Of a stretch of DNA of 64,000 nucleotides, positions 16,446-25,722 are shown piece after piece. Location of the stretch: contig NZ_BMHI01000001.1 in assembly GCF_014640635.1 (NCBI RefSeq), forward strand, positions 806,001 to 870,000, read 5' to 3'. The notes beneath the pieces are model-generated. The model made no database searches, was not told the DNA's origin, and worked only from the letters and a program-made list of their open reading frames with translations. A program made the translations under genes and the position numbers. Source of the DNA: Flexivirga endophytica. Lineage in GTDB: Bacteria; Actinomycetota; Actinomycetes; Actinomycetales; Dermatophilaceae. Numbering within the stretch: position 1 is the first letter of the stretch; each line of letters begins with the position of its first letter.

Positions 16446-17071
16446 TTCGCCAGCGGATCGACGTCGGGTGCTTCGTCCAGCCAGGAGAGGCAGCGCCATA
16501 CGGGGGCCTGCCCGGCGCGGTGCTCGATCTGCACGATGCCGGTGTTCGGGATCGCATGCTGCTCGATGAAGAGGCGATCGAGGTTGTCGCATCGTGCGCC
16601 CAGCCAGGCCCGTAGGACGGCGCCGTGACTGACGACGGCCACCACGTCGTGGCCGGAGCGCACGACGTCATCCATCGCCGCGTCGAAGCGGTCCAGGACC
16701 TCCGTGCCGTCCGGGCCGCCCGGGACTCGTGTGTCGATCCGGCCATCGACCCAGTCGAGCAGCGCCCGGTGGTAGTCGGCTCGCGCCGCGTCGCTGTTGT
16801 GTCCCTCGAGATCTCCGGCCTCGATCTCGGCCAGACCGGGCAGCACCTCCGGCCGCATGCCGGTCCGCTCGAGGAACGGGGCGATCGTCTGCCCGGTGCG
16901 AGCCAGCGGGGAGTGGAAGACCGCAGAGATCCCTTCCTGGCCAAGGCGTTCGGCGAGTTCGGCCGCCTGATCACGGCCGGTGGCGGTCAGCGCCGGCCCG
17001 GGGACGGCGGTCTCGAGCCGACGGTCCACGTTGGTGGGGATCTCGGCGTGACGGATCAGCAACAGTCGCAC
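16427..17071 (-). CDS. Histidine phosphatase (phosphoglycerate-mutase-like) family protein
   Basis: The protein is 214 aa. The catalytic motif LLLIRHAEIPTN starts at residue 3 (RHxE in place of the common RHGE). The other conserved elements are SPLARTGQT, a mid-chain Glu-rich stretch (LAEIEAGDLEGH) and the second histidine in VVAVVSHGAVLRAWL. Substrate unknown: cobalamin, nucleotide or sugar phosphates are all used by the family. GTG 17071 is preceded by TACGGT (complement of 17078-17083) plus six bases, a leaderless-start signature. Confidence 0.86.
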   Translation of the reverse strand: MRLLLIRHAEIPTNVDRRLETAVPGPALTATGRDQAAELAERLGQEGISAVFHSPLARTGQTIAPFLERTGMRPEVLPGLAEIEAGDLEGHNSDAARADYHRALLDWVDGRIDTRVPGGPDGTEVLDRFDAAMDDVVRSGHDVVAVVSHGAVLRAWLGARCDNLDRLFIEQHAIPNTGIVQIEHRAGQAPVWRCLSWLDEAPDVDPLANYSKLQ

Positions 17072-17124
17072 GGATCCACCGTATCCGGCGCCCGACCTTC
17101 GGCCGTCCTGCCTTCGTCAAGACG

Positions 17125-18222
17125 TCAGGACGGGAACGGATAGCGTCGCGAGAGCCCGGGTACGGCTCGCTCAGCCCGCTTGGACAATGCGCCGTCGAAG
17201 GGCGAAACCTCAACAGGGGGAGTGCTCTTCGCCATACTGCGACGCCAGGTGGCCACCGTCCGGCCCCCGTCGATGACGGTCGCCTTGAACGCGCCGTTGC
17301 CGCCGGGCACGACCAGATCCATGTGTGGTGCGTCCAGCGTCGGCGTGCGATCGGCATACCCGAGCAGGATCTCGTCGAACGGCGGGACGAGCATCGGCCG
17401 TAGGGTCGCCGAACGACGCTCTTCCCAGGCTTCGAGCGTCTCTGGCGCGCCGAAATAGCTCGTGCCGTCGACCGCGATCTCGACCAGGTCGTCGCGCACC
17501 GACTCCCACACCGGTGCGAGGTCGCGCTGGAGGAGGCCGCTCCACCAGCGGAAGTCGGCGATGGTCGCCGGACCATGCGATCGAAAGTAGCGCCGTGCCC
17601 AATCTGCAATGTTGGCAGCACGATCCACCGGTTTCGAGTGCGTGACCCATTCGTCGAAGAGAGCGAACTGTTGTTGGCGCCCGTTGATCGGTCCGAGGAC
17701 GAGGTGGGCGCGTAGGCACAGCGCCTGCACCAGGTGCACACCGCGCTGTCCGCCGGTGTGGATGCCGTACGACTCCCAGAGCGCGAAGAGTGCACGGCGC
17801 TCCAAGGCGTGGCCGCCGCGAAGGCGCTGCTCCGTGACGGACCGGGCGGTCTCGATGTCCTCGGCGCCGATCCCGAGATCCTCGTGTCTGCGACGGGCGG
17901 AGCGCAGCGTCGATTCTCCGTTCAGCGCCAGCATCCAGCGCAGGTCCCCGGCCGGAACCAGGTGCAAGGTGCCGCGCATCGGCCACGACCGGACGATCTC
18001 TCCTGCATTGATCGCCGCATCGACGTCATCGACCGCACATCTCGCGCGGAGTGCGACCGCGGACCGTCCGGCTCGGAAGTCCTGCGCCTGGGTGCAGGTC
18101 ATCCATCGAACGATCTGAGCCGGACTCGATGTCGGACCCGGGGTGAGGCGCTGTGCGATCAGCCGCAGGCGACTGATGTCACGACGGGTTCGCGCGCCAC
18201 GGACGTCGGTGCGTTCGGTCAT
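17125..18222 (-). CDS. Winged-helix DNA-binding domain protein (HTH_42 / AlkX-like)
   Basis: The protein is 365 aa. QRLTPGPTSSPAQIVRWMTCTQAQDF, SWPMRGTLHLVPAGDLRWML and the long central winged-helix repeats match the DUF1006/HTH_42 family. Some members (AlkX, YcaQ) are DNA glycosylases that repair alkylated bases or interstrand crosslinks. The catalytic QxD motif of YcaQ is not something I can place with certainty here, so a repair role is an inference. The start has TAGTGT (complement of 18229-18234), six bases, then ATG: probably leaderless. Confidence 0.8.
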   Translation of the reverse strand: MTERTDVRGARTRRDISRLRLIAQRLTPGPTSSPAQIVRWMTCTQAQDFRAGRSAVALRARCAVDDVDAAINAGEIVRSWPMRGTLHLVPAGDLRWMLALNGESTLRSARRRHEDLGIGAEDIETARSVTEQRLRGGHALERRALFALWESYGIHTGGQRGVHLVQALCLRAHLVLGPINGRQQQFALFDEWVTHSKPVDRAANIADWARRYFRSHGPATIADFRWWSGLLQRDLAPVWESVRDDLVEIAVDGTSYFGAPETLEAWEERRSATLRPMLVPPFDEILLGYADRTPTLDAPHMDLVVPGGNGAFKATVIDGGRTVATWRRSMAKSTPPVEVSPFDGALSKRAERAVPGLSRRYPFPS

Positions 18223-18261
18223 GGGACGACACTAGGGCCGCCACCGGACCGAAACTGTCCG

Positions 18262-19494
18262 CTAGACGACAGTCGCTTCGATGTCGAATCCTTGGGCGCG
18301 CAACCGCTCGACGAGAACGTTGCCCAACGCGGTGGCCGGCGTGAGGACGCCTCCGCCCAATCCGTCCGGGAGAGGACATTCGTCGCGGGACAGAGCAAGG
18401 CTCAGTGCGCTCTCGCCGAGCATCACCGCAGTTGCCTTGTAACCCGGATCTCCTTGTGCCGCAACAACACTCTGGTATGCCGTGCCCGTGGTCGTCGTCG
18501 TGCGCAGGGTCGCTCGGAAGTATCCGGCGTCCCGGGTCTTCTCGTCCGGCCCGTCGCCGGGCGAGGGCAGGACACGCTCCACGAGGGGACGCAACAGCGG
18601 CACCGACATGGCGCCGAAGCCCGCGCCGAGAGCACCCGCCAGCGCGTATGCCGTGAGTCGACCATGCAGGCCACGGCCGGTGCGTTGCACTTCGCGGTAA
18701 CGGAACGACCTGCCGTACGCGTGCTGCAACAGCGCATTGCTGCGCCGGACGATGCGGGTGTTGAACGTGGCCATCACGAACGGGCCGGACCACGCCCCGA
18801 TCTCGTCGGACTCGCGGACAGCGGCACTGTCGCGCCACTCGCCGCTCGGCTCCTGATCGCGGGCCGGACTCAGCGCGAACTTGTCGGTCGCGATCCGTCG
18901 CCTGTCCTTGTCCGAGCGGACCTCGTCGAGCTGGTTCAGCGCCGAGGCGATGGTGCCACCGCTGAATCCGCCCTTCATCGCCATGTAGAGCGTCGTGTCG
19001 CCGAGGTCGCCGGCACCATCGGCATGGACCTTCTCGGCCAGCACGAAGGCGCCGAGATCCGAGGGGATGGAGTCGAATCCGCACGAGTGGACGATGCGGG
19101 CACCGGTGCTGTCGGCGAGCTCCTGGAAGCGGTCGATCGACTCGCGCACGAAGAGCACCTCACCGGTGAGGTCGAGGTAGTCGGTGCCGGCGGTCGCGCA
19201 TGCCTCGACGAGCGGCAGGCCGTATTTCGCGTAGGGACCGACCGTGCTGATCACCACGCGAGCGCTCTCCGCGAGCTCCCTCAGGCTGCTCGCATCGAAC
19301 GAATCCGCCACCACCACAGGCCAATCAGCGGCATTCGGCAGGGCGTCGCGGATCGCCTCGACCTTGGCGCGGTCACGGCCGGCCAAGGCGATCCGCACGT
19401 CGTCCGGTGCCTGCCGGGCCAGGTGATCGGCAGTCAGTTTGCCGACGAACCCGGTGGCGCCGAACAGGACGATGTCGTAGTCACGGTTACTCAC
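18262..19494 (-). CDS. Saccharopine-dehydrogenase-like / trans-acting enoyl reductase family protein (Rv2449c-like)
   Basis: The protein is 410 aa with an N-terminal NAD(P)-binding Rossmann motif (DIVLFGATGFVGKLTADHLA). ISTVGPYAKYGLPLVEACATAGTDYLDLTGE, HSCGFDSIPSD, MKGGFSGGTIAS and GDPGYKATAVMLGESALSLAL follow, and match Mycobacterium tuberculosis Rv2449c closely from memory. Relatives include the trans-acting enoyl reductase of glycolipid synthesis, but no polyketide synthase lies nearby, so the substrate is unknown. The GTG start fits a leaderless mRNA (TAGAGT, complement of 19502-19507, then seven bases). Confidence 0.85.
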   Translation of the reverse strand: MSNRDYDIVLFGATGFVGKLTADHLARQAPDDVRIALAGRDRAKVEAIRDALPNAADWPVVVADSFDASSLRELAESARVVISTVGPYAKYGLPLVEACATAGTDYLDLTGEVLFVRESIDRFQELADSTGARIVHSCGFDSIPSDLGAFVLAEKVHADGAGDLGDTTLYMAMKGGFSGGTIASALNQLDEVRSDKDRRRIATDKFALSPARDQEPSGEWRDSAAVRESDEIGAWSGPFVMATFNTRIVRRSNALLQHAYGRSFRYREVQRTGRGLHGRLTAYALAGALGAGFGAMSVPLLRPLVERVLPSPGDGPDEKTRDAGYFRATLRTTTTTGTAYQSVVAAQGDPGYKATAVMLGESALSLALSRDECPLPDGLGGGVLTPATALGNVLVERLRAQGFDIEATVV

Positions 19495-19545
19495 AAGTAC
19501 GACTCTACGGGCGGTGCCGGTGATCAGGCGACGCGCCGCGCTCGA

Positions 19546-20970
19546 TCAGAGCATCGACCAGGCCTCGGTGAGAACACCGCGCAGCTTCTGCTCGATCTCG
19601 TCGAACTCGGTCTGCCCGATGATCAGCGGCGGAGCCAGCTGCACGACCGGGTCGCCACGGTCGTCGGCGCGGCAGTAGAGGCCGGCGTCATACAGCGCCT
19701 TGGACAGGAATCCGTAGAGCACGCGCTCGGACTCGTCGTCCGAGAACGTCTCGCGGGTCTCCTTGTCCTTGACCAGCTCGATGCCGTAGAAGAAGCCGTC
19801 CCCACGGACATCGCCAACGATCGGCAGATCGGTGAGCTTCTCGAGCGTGCTGCGGAACTTCGGGGCGTTCTCGTGCACGTGGTCGACCAGGCCCTCCTTC
19901 TCGAAGATGTCGAGGTTGGCCATCGCCACCGCCGCGGACACCGGGTGCCCGCCGAAGGTGTAGCCGTGCGGGAACATCGTCGTGCCGTGTTTGAACGGCT
20001 CGAAGAGCTTGTCGCTGGCGATCATCGCGCCGATGGGGGAGTAACCCGACGTCATACCCTTCGCGCAGGTGATGATGTCCGGCTCGTAGCCGTAGTCCTT
20101 GCTCGCGAAGATCTCGCCGATCCGGCCGAAGGCGCAGATCGTCTCGTCGGACACCAGCAGCACGTCGTACTCGTCGCAGATCTCGCGGACCCGCTCGAAG
20201 TATCCGGGGGGCGGCGGGAAGCAACCGCCGGCGTTCTGCACCGGCTCGAGGAAGACCGCGGCCACCGTGTCGGGGCCCTCGAACTCGATCGCCTCGGCGA
20301 TCCGGTCGGCGGCCCAGCGGCCGAAAGCCTTCGGGTCGTCACGCAATTCGGGCTGCGCGCGGTAGATGTTGGTGTTGGGCACCTTGAACGCACCCGGCAC
20401 CAGCGGCTCGAACATCTCCTTCAACGACGGCAGGCCGGTGATCGACAGGGCGCCCTGGGGTGTGCCGTGGTAGGCGACCGCGCGGCTGATCACCTTGTGC
20501 TTGCCCGGCTTGCCGGTCAGCTTGAAGTAGTGCTTCGCGAGCTTCCAGGCCGACTCGACGGCCTCGCCGCCACCGGTGGTGAAGAAGACCCGATTGAGGT
20601 TGCCCGGCGCGTATGACGCCAGGCGCTCGGCCAGGTCGATCGCGGGGCGGTGCGCATAGGACCAGATCGGGAAGAACGCCAGCTCCTTGGCCTGGGCCGC
20701 GGCGGCCTCGGCCAGCTCGGCGCGGCCGTGTCCGACCTGCACCGTGAACAGGCCGGAGAGGCCGTCGAGGTACTTGCGTCCCTGGTCGTCCCAGATGTAG
20801 GCGCCCTCACCCTTGACGATGGTCGGTATGGCGCCGCCGCGCCCGCCCTGGTCCTTGGGCTCATAGTCCGACTGTCGGGTGAAGTGACCCCACAGGTGGT
20901 CGCGCGCAGCTTCGGCGCGCGGTGTGCCCGCAGGCGTGAGGTTGTCGGATTGTGTTGTGGGTGTTGTCAT
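19546..20970 (-). CDS. Class III aminotransferase (putrescine/omega-amino acid: pyruvate type)
   Basis: The protein is 474 aa, a fold-type I PLP enzyme. The Schiff-base lysine is in IITCAKGMTSGYSPIGAM, the cofactor Asp in VLLVSDETICAFGRIGE. HFTRQSDYEPKDQGGRG, GLSGLFTVQVGHGR and YHGTPQGALSITG fit the putrescine/beta-alanine-pyruvate transaminase group annotated as aspartate aminotransferase family. The ATG at 20970 overlaps the Lrp gene stop by 4 bases; the frame stays open far beyond. With the dehydrogenase at 23022 it would convert putrescine to 4-aminobutanal and GABA, inferred from context. Confidence 0.85.
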   Translation of the reverse strand: MTTPTTQSDNLTPAGTPRAEAARDHLWGHFTRQSDYEPKDQGGRGGAIPTIVKGEGAYIWDDQGRKYLDGLSGLFTVQVGHGRAELAEAAAAQAKELAFFPIWSYAHRPAIDLAERLASYAPGNLNRVFFTTGGGEAVESAWKLAKHYFKLTGKPGKHKVISRAVAYHGTPQGALSITGLPSLKEMFEPLVPGAFKVPNTNIYRAQPELRDDPKAFGRWAADRIAEAIEFEGPDTVAAVFLEPVQNAGGCFPPPPGYFERVREICDEYDVLLVSDETICAFGRIGEIFASKDYGYEPDIITCAKGMTSGYSPIGAMIASDKLFEPFKHGTTMFPHGYTFGGHPVSAAVAMANLDIFEKEGLVDHVHENAPKFRSTLEKLTDLPIVGDVRGDGFFYGIELVKDKETRETFSDDESERVLYGFLSKALYDAGLYCRADDRGDPVVQLAPPLIIGQTEFDEIEQKLRGVLTEAWSML

Positions 20971-21443
20971 CTCGTGCCCCAGTCGTATCGTTGTTTGGCG
21001 AGTTTCAGGTAGACGAAGGTCTCGGTGTCGGTGACGCCGTCGATGGTGCGGATCTGCGCGGTCAGCAGATCCAGCAGGTGTTCGTCGTCGACGCAGACGA
21101 CCTCGACGAGCAGGTCGAAGCGGCCGGCGGTCAGGACGACATACGCAATCTCGGGCAGCTCGCTGAGGGCGGCTTGCACCGGCTTCAGGTCGCCCTTGAC
21201 GGTGATGCCGATCATCGCCTGGCGGTCGAATCCGACCTGGGCCGGATCGGTCACGGCGACGATCTGCAGCACTTCGGAGTCGAGCAGCCGCTGCACCCGC
21301 TGGCGCACCGCTGCCTCGGACAGTCCGATCTCCCGCGCGATCGCGGAGTAGGCCACCCGGCCGTCGGTCTGCAGTCGCGCGATGATGGCCTTGGAGACGT
21401 CGTCGAGGGTGGCGCGCGCCACAGTGCGATTCGTCTCGGTCAT
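20967..21443 (-). CDS. Lrp/AsnC-family transcriptional regulator
   Basis: The protein is about 158 aa. The N-terminal helix-turn-helix is [41 protein letters not shown]; the C-terminal RAM/ligand domain is [40 protein letters not shown]. It heads the operon with the class III aminotransferase and is divergent from sdaA. Starts at 21443, 21449 and beyond are possible; 21443 begins MTETNRTV. A role as amino-acid- or amine-responsive regulator of this catabolic cluster is likely. An inverted repeat in the divergent promoter (21477-21489) is a candidate site. Confidence 0.88.
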   Translation of the reverse strand: MTETNRTVARATLDDVSKAIIARLQTDGRVAYSAIAREIGLSEAAVRQRVQRLLDSEVLQIVAVTDPAQVGFDRQAMIGITVKGDLKPVQAALSELPEIAYVVLTAGRFDLLVEVVCVDDEHLLDLLTAQIRTIDGVTDTETFVYLKLAKQRYDWGTR

Positions 21444-21476
21444 GGGCATACTCTGGCACGAGTTTCGCGCTAGATC

Positions 21477-21489
21477 AAGCAATGTGCTT
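21477..21489. promoter_or_regulatory. Inverted repeat in the Lrp/sdaA divergent promoter
   Basis: AAGCA-ATG-TGCTT is a perfect 5-3-5 inverted repeat, AT-richer than its surroundings, between the divergent lrp-like and sdaA starts. Lrp-family regulators often bind such sites and autoregulate. The short arms make chance a real possibility. Confidence 0.35.
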
Positions 21490-21519
21490 CGAAATCCGTC
21501 GGATCGTGCGCCGTATGGC

Positions 21520-21525
21520 TATGCT
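21520..21525 (+). promoter_or_regulatory. -10 element for a leaderless sdaA mRNA
   Basis: TATGCT ends six bases before the sdaA ATG at 21532, so transcription would start at or next to the A of the start codon. No Shine-Dalgarno is present. Confidence 0.6.
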
Positions 21526-21531
21526 TTACCC

Positions 21532-22905
21532 ATGGCCCTGAGCGCGTTCGACCTGTATTCCGTGGGCATTGGTCCGTCCTCATCACACACCGTCGGCCCG
21601 ATGCGCGCTGCGAAGACGTTCGTCGACGGTCTGGTGGCTGCGGGCACGGTCGACGAGGTGTGCCGGGTGCGGTCCCAACTGTTCGGGTCGCTGGGCGCGA
21701 CCGGCCATGGGCACGGCTCGGACAAGGCGGTCGTGCTGGGTCTGCAGGGCGAGGACCCGGAGACCGTCGACACGGGGTCGACGGAAGCCCGGATTGCGGA
21801 TGCGCGGTCGCGTCATACCTTGCGGTTGAACGGCACCCGCTCGATCCACTGGGATCCCGACGCCGATCTGGTCATGCACCGACGCAAGTCGTTGCCGGCG
21901 CACCCCAACGGCATGCAGTTCGAGGCGTATGACGCGCAGGGCGAGGTAATCGCCTCGCACGTCTACTACTCGGTCGGCGGCGGATTCGTCGTCAACGAGG
22001 AGGCCGCCGGAGCGGACCGAGTGGTGCTGGACGACACCAAGGTGGAGTTTCCCTTCACGTCCGGCGCCGAGCTGCTGGCCATCTGCGAACGAGAAGGCTG
22101 CTCGGTCGCGGACGTGATGATGCGCAACGAGCTGGCCTGGCGAACTGCCGACGAGGTCCGCAGCGGGATGTTGCACCTCTGGTCGGTGATGCGTGACTGC
22201 GTGCAGGCGGGCATCGGCCACGAGGGGACCCTGCCGGGCGGACTGAAGGTGCCGCGTCGCGCACCGGAGCTGCACCGTGAGCTGACCAGAGGCGCGCTGC
22301 GGGACGACCCGCTGCGGGTCATGGACTGGGTGAACCTCTACGCGCTGGCGGTCAACGAGGAGAACGCCTCCGGCGGACGCATCGTGACCGCTCCCACCAA
22401 CGGCGCGGCCGGCATCATTCCGGCGGTCCTGCACTACTACGTCAACTTCGTGCCGGATGCCGACGACGACGGTGTCGTCCGGTTCCTGCTGGCGGCGGCT
22501 GCGATCGGGATCCTCTTCAAGGAGAACGCCTCTATCTCCGGTGCGGAGGTCGGCTGCCAGGGAGAGGTCGGCTCGGCGTGCGCGATGGCCGCCGGCGGAC
22601 TCGCCGAGGTCATGGGCGGCACGCCGCCGCGGGTGGAGAACGCCGCCGAGATCGGCATCGAGCACAACCTCGGCCTCACCTGCGACCCGGTGGGCGGCCT
22701 CGTGCAGATCCCGTGTATCGAACGCAATGCCATCGCCAGTGTGAAGGCGATCAACGCCGCCCGGCTCGCCGTCAACGGCACCGGGGTGCACACGGTGAGC
22801 CTGGACAAGGCGATCAAGACCATGCGAGACACCGGCCGGGACATGTCGGTGAAATACAAGGAGACGGCGCGTGGCGGCCTGGCCGTGAACGTGATCGAGT
22901 GCTGA
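21532..22905 (+). CDS. sdaA: L-serine ammonia-lyase (iron-sulphur, single chain)
   Basis: SdaA deaminates L-serine to pyruvate and ammonia using a 4Fe-4S cluster. The protein is 457 aa with the beta domain first ([24 protein letters not shown]) and the alpha domain second ([27 protein letters not shown]). Cluster cysteines are visible in [16 protein letters not shown] and [19 protein letters not shown]. The start lacks a Shine-Dalgarno and is probably leaderless. Its final codons (ATCGAGTGCTGA) recur downstream at about 22975-22986 in the gap before the dehydrogenase gene. Confidence 0.95.
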   Translation: MALSAFDLYSVGIGPSSSHTVGPMRAAKTFVDGLVAAGTVDEVCRVRSQLFGSLGATGHGHGSDKAVVLGLQGEDPETVDTGSTEARIADARSRHTLRLNGTRSIHWDPDADLVMHRRKSLPAHPNGMQFEAYDAQGEVIASHVYYSVGGGFVVNEEAAGADRVVLDDTKVEFPFTSGAELLAICEREGCSVADVMMRNELAWRTADEVRSGMLHLWSVMRDCVQAGIGHEGTLPGGLKVPRRAPELHRELTRGALRDDPLRVMDWVNLYALAVNEENASGGRIVTAPTNGAAGIIPAVLHYYVNFVPDADDDGVVRFLLAAAAIGILFKENASISGAEVGCQGEVGSACAMAAGGLAEVMGGTPPRVENAAEIGIEHNLGLTCDPVGGLVQIPCIERNAIASVKAINAARLAVNGTGVHTVSLDKAIKTMRDTGRDMSVKYKETARGGLAVNVIEC

Positions 22906-22999
22906 CAGGGACGCGAGGATCGCAGCGACGAAGGAGCGAGGACCGGAGCGTGCCGTGGAAGCACGGCAGAGAACATCGAGTGCTGATGAGTGCTGACAA
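22895..22999. repeat. Duplicated sdaA 3' end in the sdaA-dehydrogenase gap
   Basis: The sdaA terminus ATCGAGTGCTGACA recurs as ATCGAGTGCTGATGA, and GAGTGCTGACA occurs a third time by 22998. Between the copies is a purine-rich stretch containing GCGAGGATCGCAGCGACG and GAGCGAGGACCGGAGCG. This looks like a remnant of a local duplication; it precedes the AAAGGAG ribosome-binding site of the next gene. Confidence 0.55.
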
Positions 23000-23021
23000 C
23001 CACACACAAAGGAGTGTCTGA

Positions 23022-24470
23022 ATGACTGACAGCCCGCGCGAGTTGCGCAATTTCATCGGTGGCGCATACGTCGCCGCCGAGACCGACCAGACGGTCGACA
23101 TTGTCGATCCCTCGAGCGCGAAAGTCGTTGCCAAGGCACCGGTTTCGACTCAGGCGGACGTCGATGCGGCCTACCGCGCGGCATCGAAGGGTTTCGCTGA
23201 GTGGGGTCAGACCGTCCCCGGTGAGCGGCAGCACGCGCTGCTGAAGCTCGCCGACGCGATCGAGGCACGTGCCGACGACTTCGTGAAGCTGGAGGCCGAG
23301 AACACCGGCAAGCCCTACGCGTTGACCGCCAGCGAGGAAGTGCCGGTCATGGTCGACCAGCTGCGTTTCTTCGCTGGTGCGGCACGGATGCTCGAGGGCA
23401 AGTCGGCCGGCGAATACATGGCCGGACACACGTCGTTCATCCGGCGTGAGCCGATTGGTGTCGTCGGTCAGGTGACGCCGTGGAACTACCCGATGATGAT
23501 GGCGATGTGGAAGATCGCTCCGGCGCTGGCCGCGGGCAACGCCGTGGTGCTCAAGCCGAGTGACACGACGCCGGAGACGACTCTGCTGATGGCCGAGCTC
23601 GCCTCGGAGTTCCTGCCGGCCGGCACCCTCAACGTCATCACCGGTGACCGGGAGACCGGCCGCATGCTGGTGGAGCATCCGACGCCGCAGCTGGTCGCGA
23701 TCACCGGATCGATCCGTGCCGGGATCCAGGTCGCCGACTCGGCGGCCAAGGACCTCAAGCGGGTGCACCTGGAGCTGGGCGGCAAGGCGCCGGTCATCGT
23801 GTTCGACGACGCCGACATCGAGGCAGCGATCGAAGGCATCGGCACGGCCGGCTACTTCAACGCCGGCCAGGACTGCACCGCTGCGACCCGCGTGCTCGCC
23901 GCGCCCGGCATACACGACGACTTCGTCGCCGCGTTGGCCGAATTCGCCAAGAACGACGCGAAGCTCGGTATGCCGGACAGCGAGGACGCGCTGCTCGGGC
24001 CGGTCAACAACGCCAACCAGCTCAAGCACGTCACCGGCTTCCTGGACCGACTGCCGGACAATGCGCACGTCGCAGCAGGCGGTCACCGCGCCAGCGGTTT
24101 CGGTGACGGCTTCTTCATCGAGCCGACGGTCGTGTCGGGCCTGGAGCAGACCGACGAGGCGATCCAGCAGGAGATCTTCGGCCCGGTCATCACGGTCCAA
24201 CGCTTCACCGACGAACAGGCCGCGATCGCCTGGGCGAACGACGTGCCCTACGGACTCGCCTCCTCGGTGTGGACCAAGGACTTCGGTCGGGCGATGCGGG
24301 TGTCGAAGGCACTCGACTTCGGCTGTGTGTGGATCAACACGCACATCCCGCTGGTCGCCGAGATGCCGCACGGCGGCTTCAAGCACAGCGGTTACGGCAA
24401 GGACCTGTCGCTCTACGGCTTCGAGGACTACACGCGCGTCAAGCACGTGATGGCCAACATCGAGAGCTGA
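23022..24470 (+). CDS. Gamma-aminobutyraldehyde dehydrogenase (ALDH superfamily)
   Basis: The protein is 482 aa. The catalytic cysteine is in [11 protein letters not shown] and the general-base Glu in [34 protein letters not shown] and [12 protein letters not shown] are standard ALDH motifs. The [10 protein letters not shown] and [30 protein letters not shown] patterns match aminobutyraldehyde dehydrogenases (PatD/PuuC-like, 4-aminobutanal to GABA). An AAAGGAG ribosome-binding site precedes the ATG. Together with the divergent aminotransferase and Lrp regulator it suggests putrescine catabolism. Confidence 0.88.
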   Translation: MTDSPRELRNFIGGAYVAAETDQTVDIVDPSSAKVVAKAPVSTQADVDAAYRAASKGFAEWGQTVPGERQHALLKLADAIEARADDFVKLEAENTGKPYALTASEEVPVMVDQLRFFAGAARMLEGKSAGEYMAGHTSFIRREPIGVVGQVTPWNYPMMMAMWKIAPALAAGNAVVLKPSDTTPETTLLMAELASEFLPAGTLNVITGDRETGRMLVEHPTPQLVAITGSIRAGIQVADSAAKDLKRVHLELGGKAPVIVFDDADIEAAIEGIGTAGYFNAGQDCTAATRVLAAPGIHDDFVAALAEFAKNDAKLGMPDSEDALLGPVNNANQLKHVTGFLDRLPDNAHVAAGGHRASGFGDGFFIEPTVVSGLEQTDEAIQQEIFGPVITVQRFTDEQAAIAWANDVPYGLASSVWTKDFGRAMRVSKALDFGCVWINTHIPLVAEMPHGGFKHSGYGKDLSLYGFEDYTRVKHVMANIES

Positions 24471-24502
24471 GGTCCGACAACAACGCACAACCCCTTTCGC
24501 CG

Positions 24503-24612
24503 AGAGGACAGGCGACACACTCAGAGGACAGGCGATTCGGCCCATTGAGGGCCGAATCGCCTGTCCTCTCGGTGGTTGGGTGTCCTCTCGGTGGTTGGGT
24601 GTCCTCTCGGCG
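24503..24612. terminator. Nested inverted and direct repeats, bidirectional terminator
   Basis: A perfect 21-bp stem is formed by 24523-24543 and 24549-24569 around a 5-nt ATTGA loop, between convergent genes. A second copy of the left-arm start (GAGAGGACAGGCGA) occurs at about 24502-24515. The right-arm end is repeated as GGTGGTTGGGTGTCCTCTC twice up to 24609, so several alternative stems can form. Confidence 0.8.
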
Positions 24613-24628
24613 GGATGGCGGCGGGCGG

Positions 24629-25657
24629 TTACAGGTAACGCCGGGAGCCGACGTATTGATCGGCGTAGCGCTGCTCGCCGACCCGCACGATCTCGAGCCG
24701 GGTGATCTCGGACGGCGTGTTGTTCGGGGCGTCCGCCTCCCAACCGTCGCCGAGATAGATCCCCACGTGGTGGATGTAACCGCTGGAGTAGGCATAGAAG
24801 ATCAGGTCGCCGGGCTGCATCGCGTCCTTGGCCACGGGGCGGCCGGCGTCGAACTGGTCTCCGGCATCGCGCGGAATGGTGATGCCGTGCACGTCATACA
24901 CGGTGTGCGTGAAGCCGGAGCAGTCGAAACCCCAGGCCGACGTGCCCGCCCAGACATAGGGGAGTCCTGCGAACTGCCTGGCCGTGCGTGCCAGATCAGC
25001 CGGTTCGGGGCGTGGAATGTCGGCCGGCGACGCGTAGACCTGGGCGTCATGCGCTGAGATCCAGGCCGCGCCGCGGTCGGGTGTGAACACCTTGATCGAG
25101 CCGCCACTGCGTCCCAGCACGGGCAGTCGCGTGTCGATCGACAGCGTCAGCGAGCGATGCTTGCGCGCCGAATCCTGATAGAGGCCGGTGGTTTTCGCGC
25201 TGATCAGCGCGAACCGCCGACCGGTCTGACTCGCGAAGGCCGGATTCGTGGTGAGTTGCACGGCCGGGACCCAGCCCGGATACCCCAGCGGGTTGCGCGG
25301 CGTCGGCTGCCCGGCGACCGCGACGTGCACCCAGTCGCCGGACCGCTCCAAGATGGTCACGCGCTGCCCGTACAGCGCCTGGGTCTCCAGCTTGCCCACC
25401 AGCCACCGCCGCTGGGCGACCGACTGGTCGTCGGTCCACCGGCGTGGATCCACCGGATCCCCCACGGCCGGCGCGTCGATCGGCCGGTTCAGCCCCGGCT
25501 CGGTCCACAGCGTCGCCACTGCGACATCGACGTAAGCGACCTGATCTGCGGGCTCGGCGGGCTGCGCTGCGCGTGCCGGGACGGCGGACATGCCGGTTAT
25601 GGCGAGCAGGCAAGCGGCGAGTATGGCGGGAACGGCGGAACGTCCGTGGCTACTCAT
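24629..25657 (-). CDS. Secreted NlpC/P60 peptidoglycan hydrolase with SH3-like region
   Basis: The protein is 342 aa with a signal peptide (AILAACLLAITGMSAVPARA|AQ). Two SH3b-like repeats occupy about 45-210. The C-terminal NlpC/P60 domain has catalytic Cys in WGFDCSGFTHTVYD and His in SGYIHHVGIYLGDG. Such enzymes cut D-Glu-dibasic-acid bonds in cell-wall stem peptides. It stands alone between the terminator repeats and the fluC operon. An AT-rich GTAAATGTTTAC lies just upstream of the start codon. Confidence 0.92.
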   Translation of the reverse strand: MSSHGRSAVPAILAACLLAITGMSAVPARAAQPAEPADQVAYVDVAVATLWTEPGLNRPIDAPAVGDPVDPRRWTDDQSVAQRRWLVGKLETQALYGQRVTILERSGDWVHVAVAGQPTPRNPLGYPGWVPAVQLTTNPAFASQTGRRFALISAKTTGLYQDSARKHRSLTLSIDTRLPVLGRSGGSIKVFTPDRGAAWISAHDAQVYASPADIPRPEPADLARTARQFAGLPYVWAGTSAWGFDCSGFTHTVYDVHGITIPRDAGDQFDAGRPVAKDAMQPGDLIFYAYSSGYIHHVGIYLGDGWEADAPNNTPSEITRLEIVRVGEQRYADQYVGSRRYL

Positions 25658-25658
25658 T

Positions 25659-25670
25659 GTAAATGTTTAC
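25659..25670. promoter_or_regulatory. AT-rich inverted repeat at the NlpC/P60 start
   Basis: GTAAA-TG-TTTAC is a 5-2-5 inverted repeat located 2 bases upstream of the ATG at 25657, in an otherwise GC-rich region. It could be a repressor operator overlapping the initiation region. No regulator is assigned. Confidence 0.4.
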
Positions 25671-25722
25671 CAGTGCACGTCGCGAAGGGACAAGGGTTGA
25701 CGCATCGTCGTGCGACGGGCCG

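Noticed and set aside
17734-20616. Open frame of 960 codons on the plus strand
   Set aside because: It is antisense to three genes with clear family motifs (winged-helix protein, Rv2449c-like reductase, class III aminotransferase). Long antisense frames are common at this GC content.
22437-24743. Open frame of 768 codons on the minus strand
   Set aside because: It is antisense to sdaA and the aminobutyraldehyde dehydrogenase, both with complete catalytic motifs, and has low-complexity composition.
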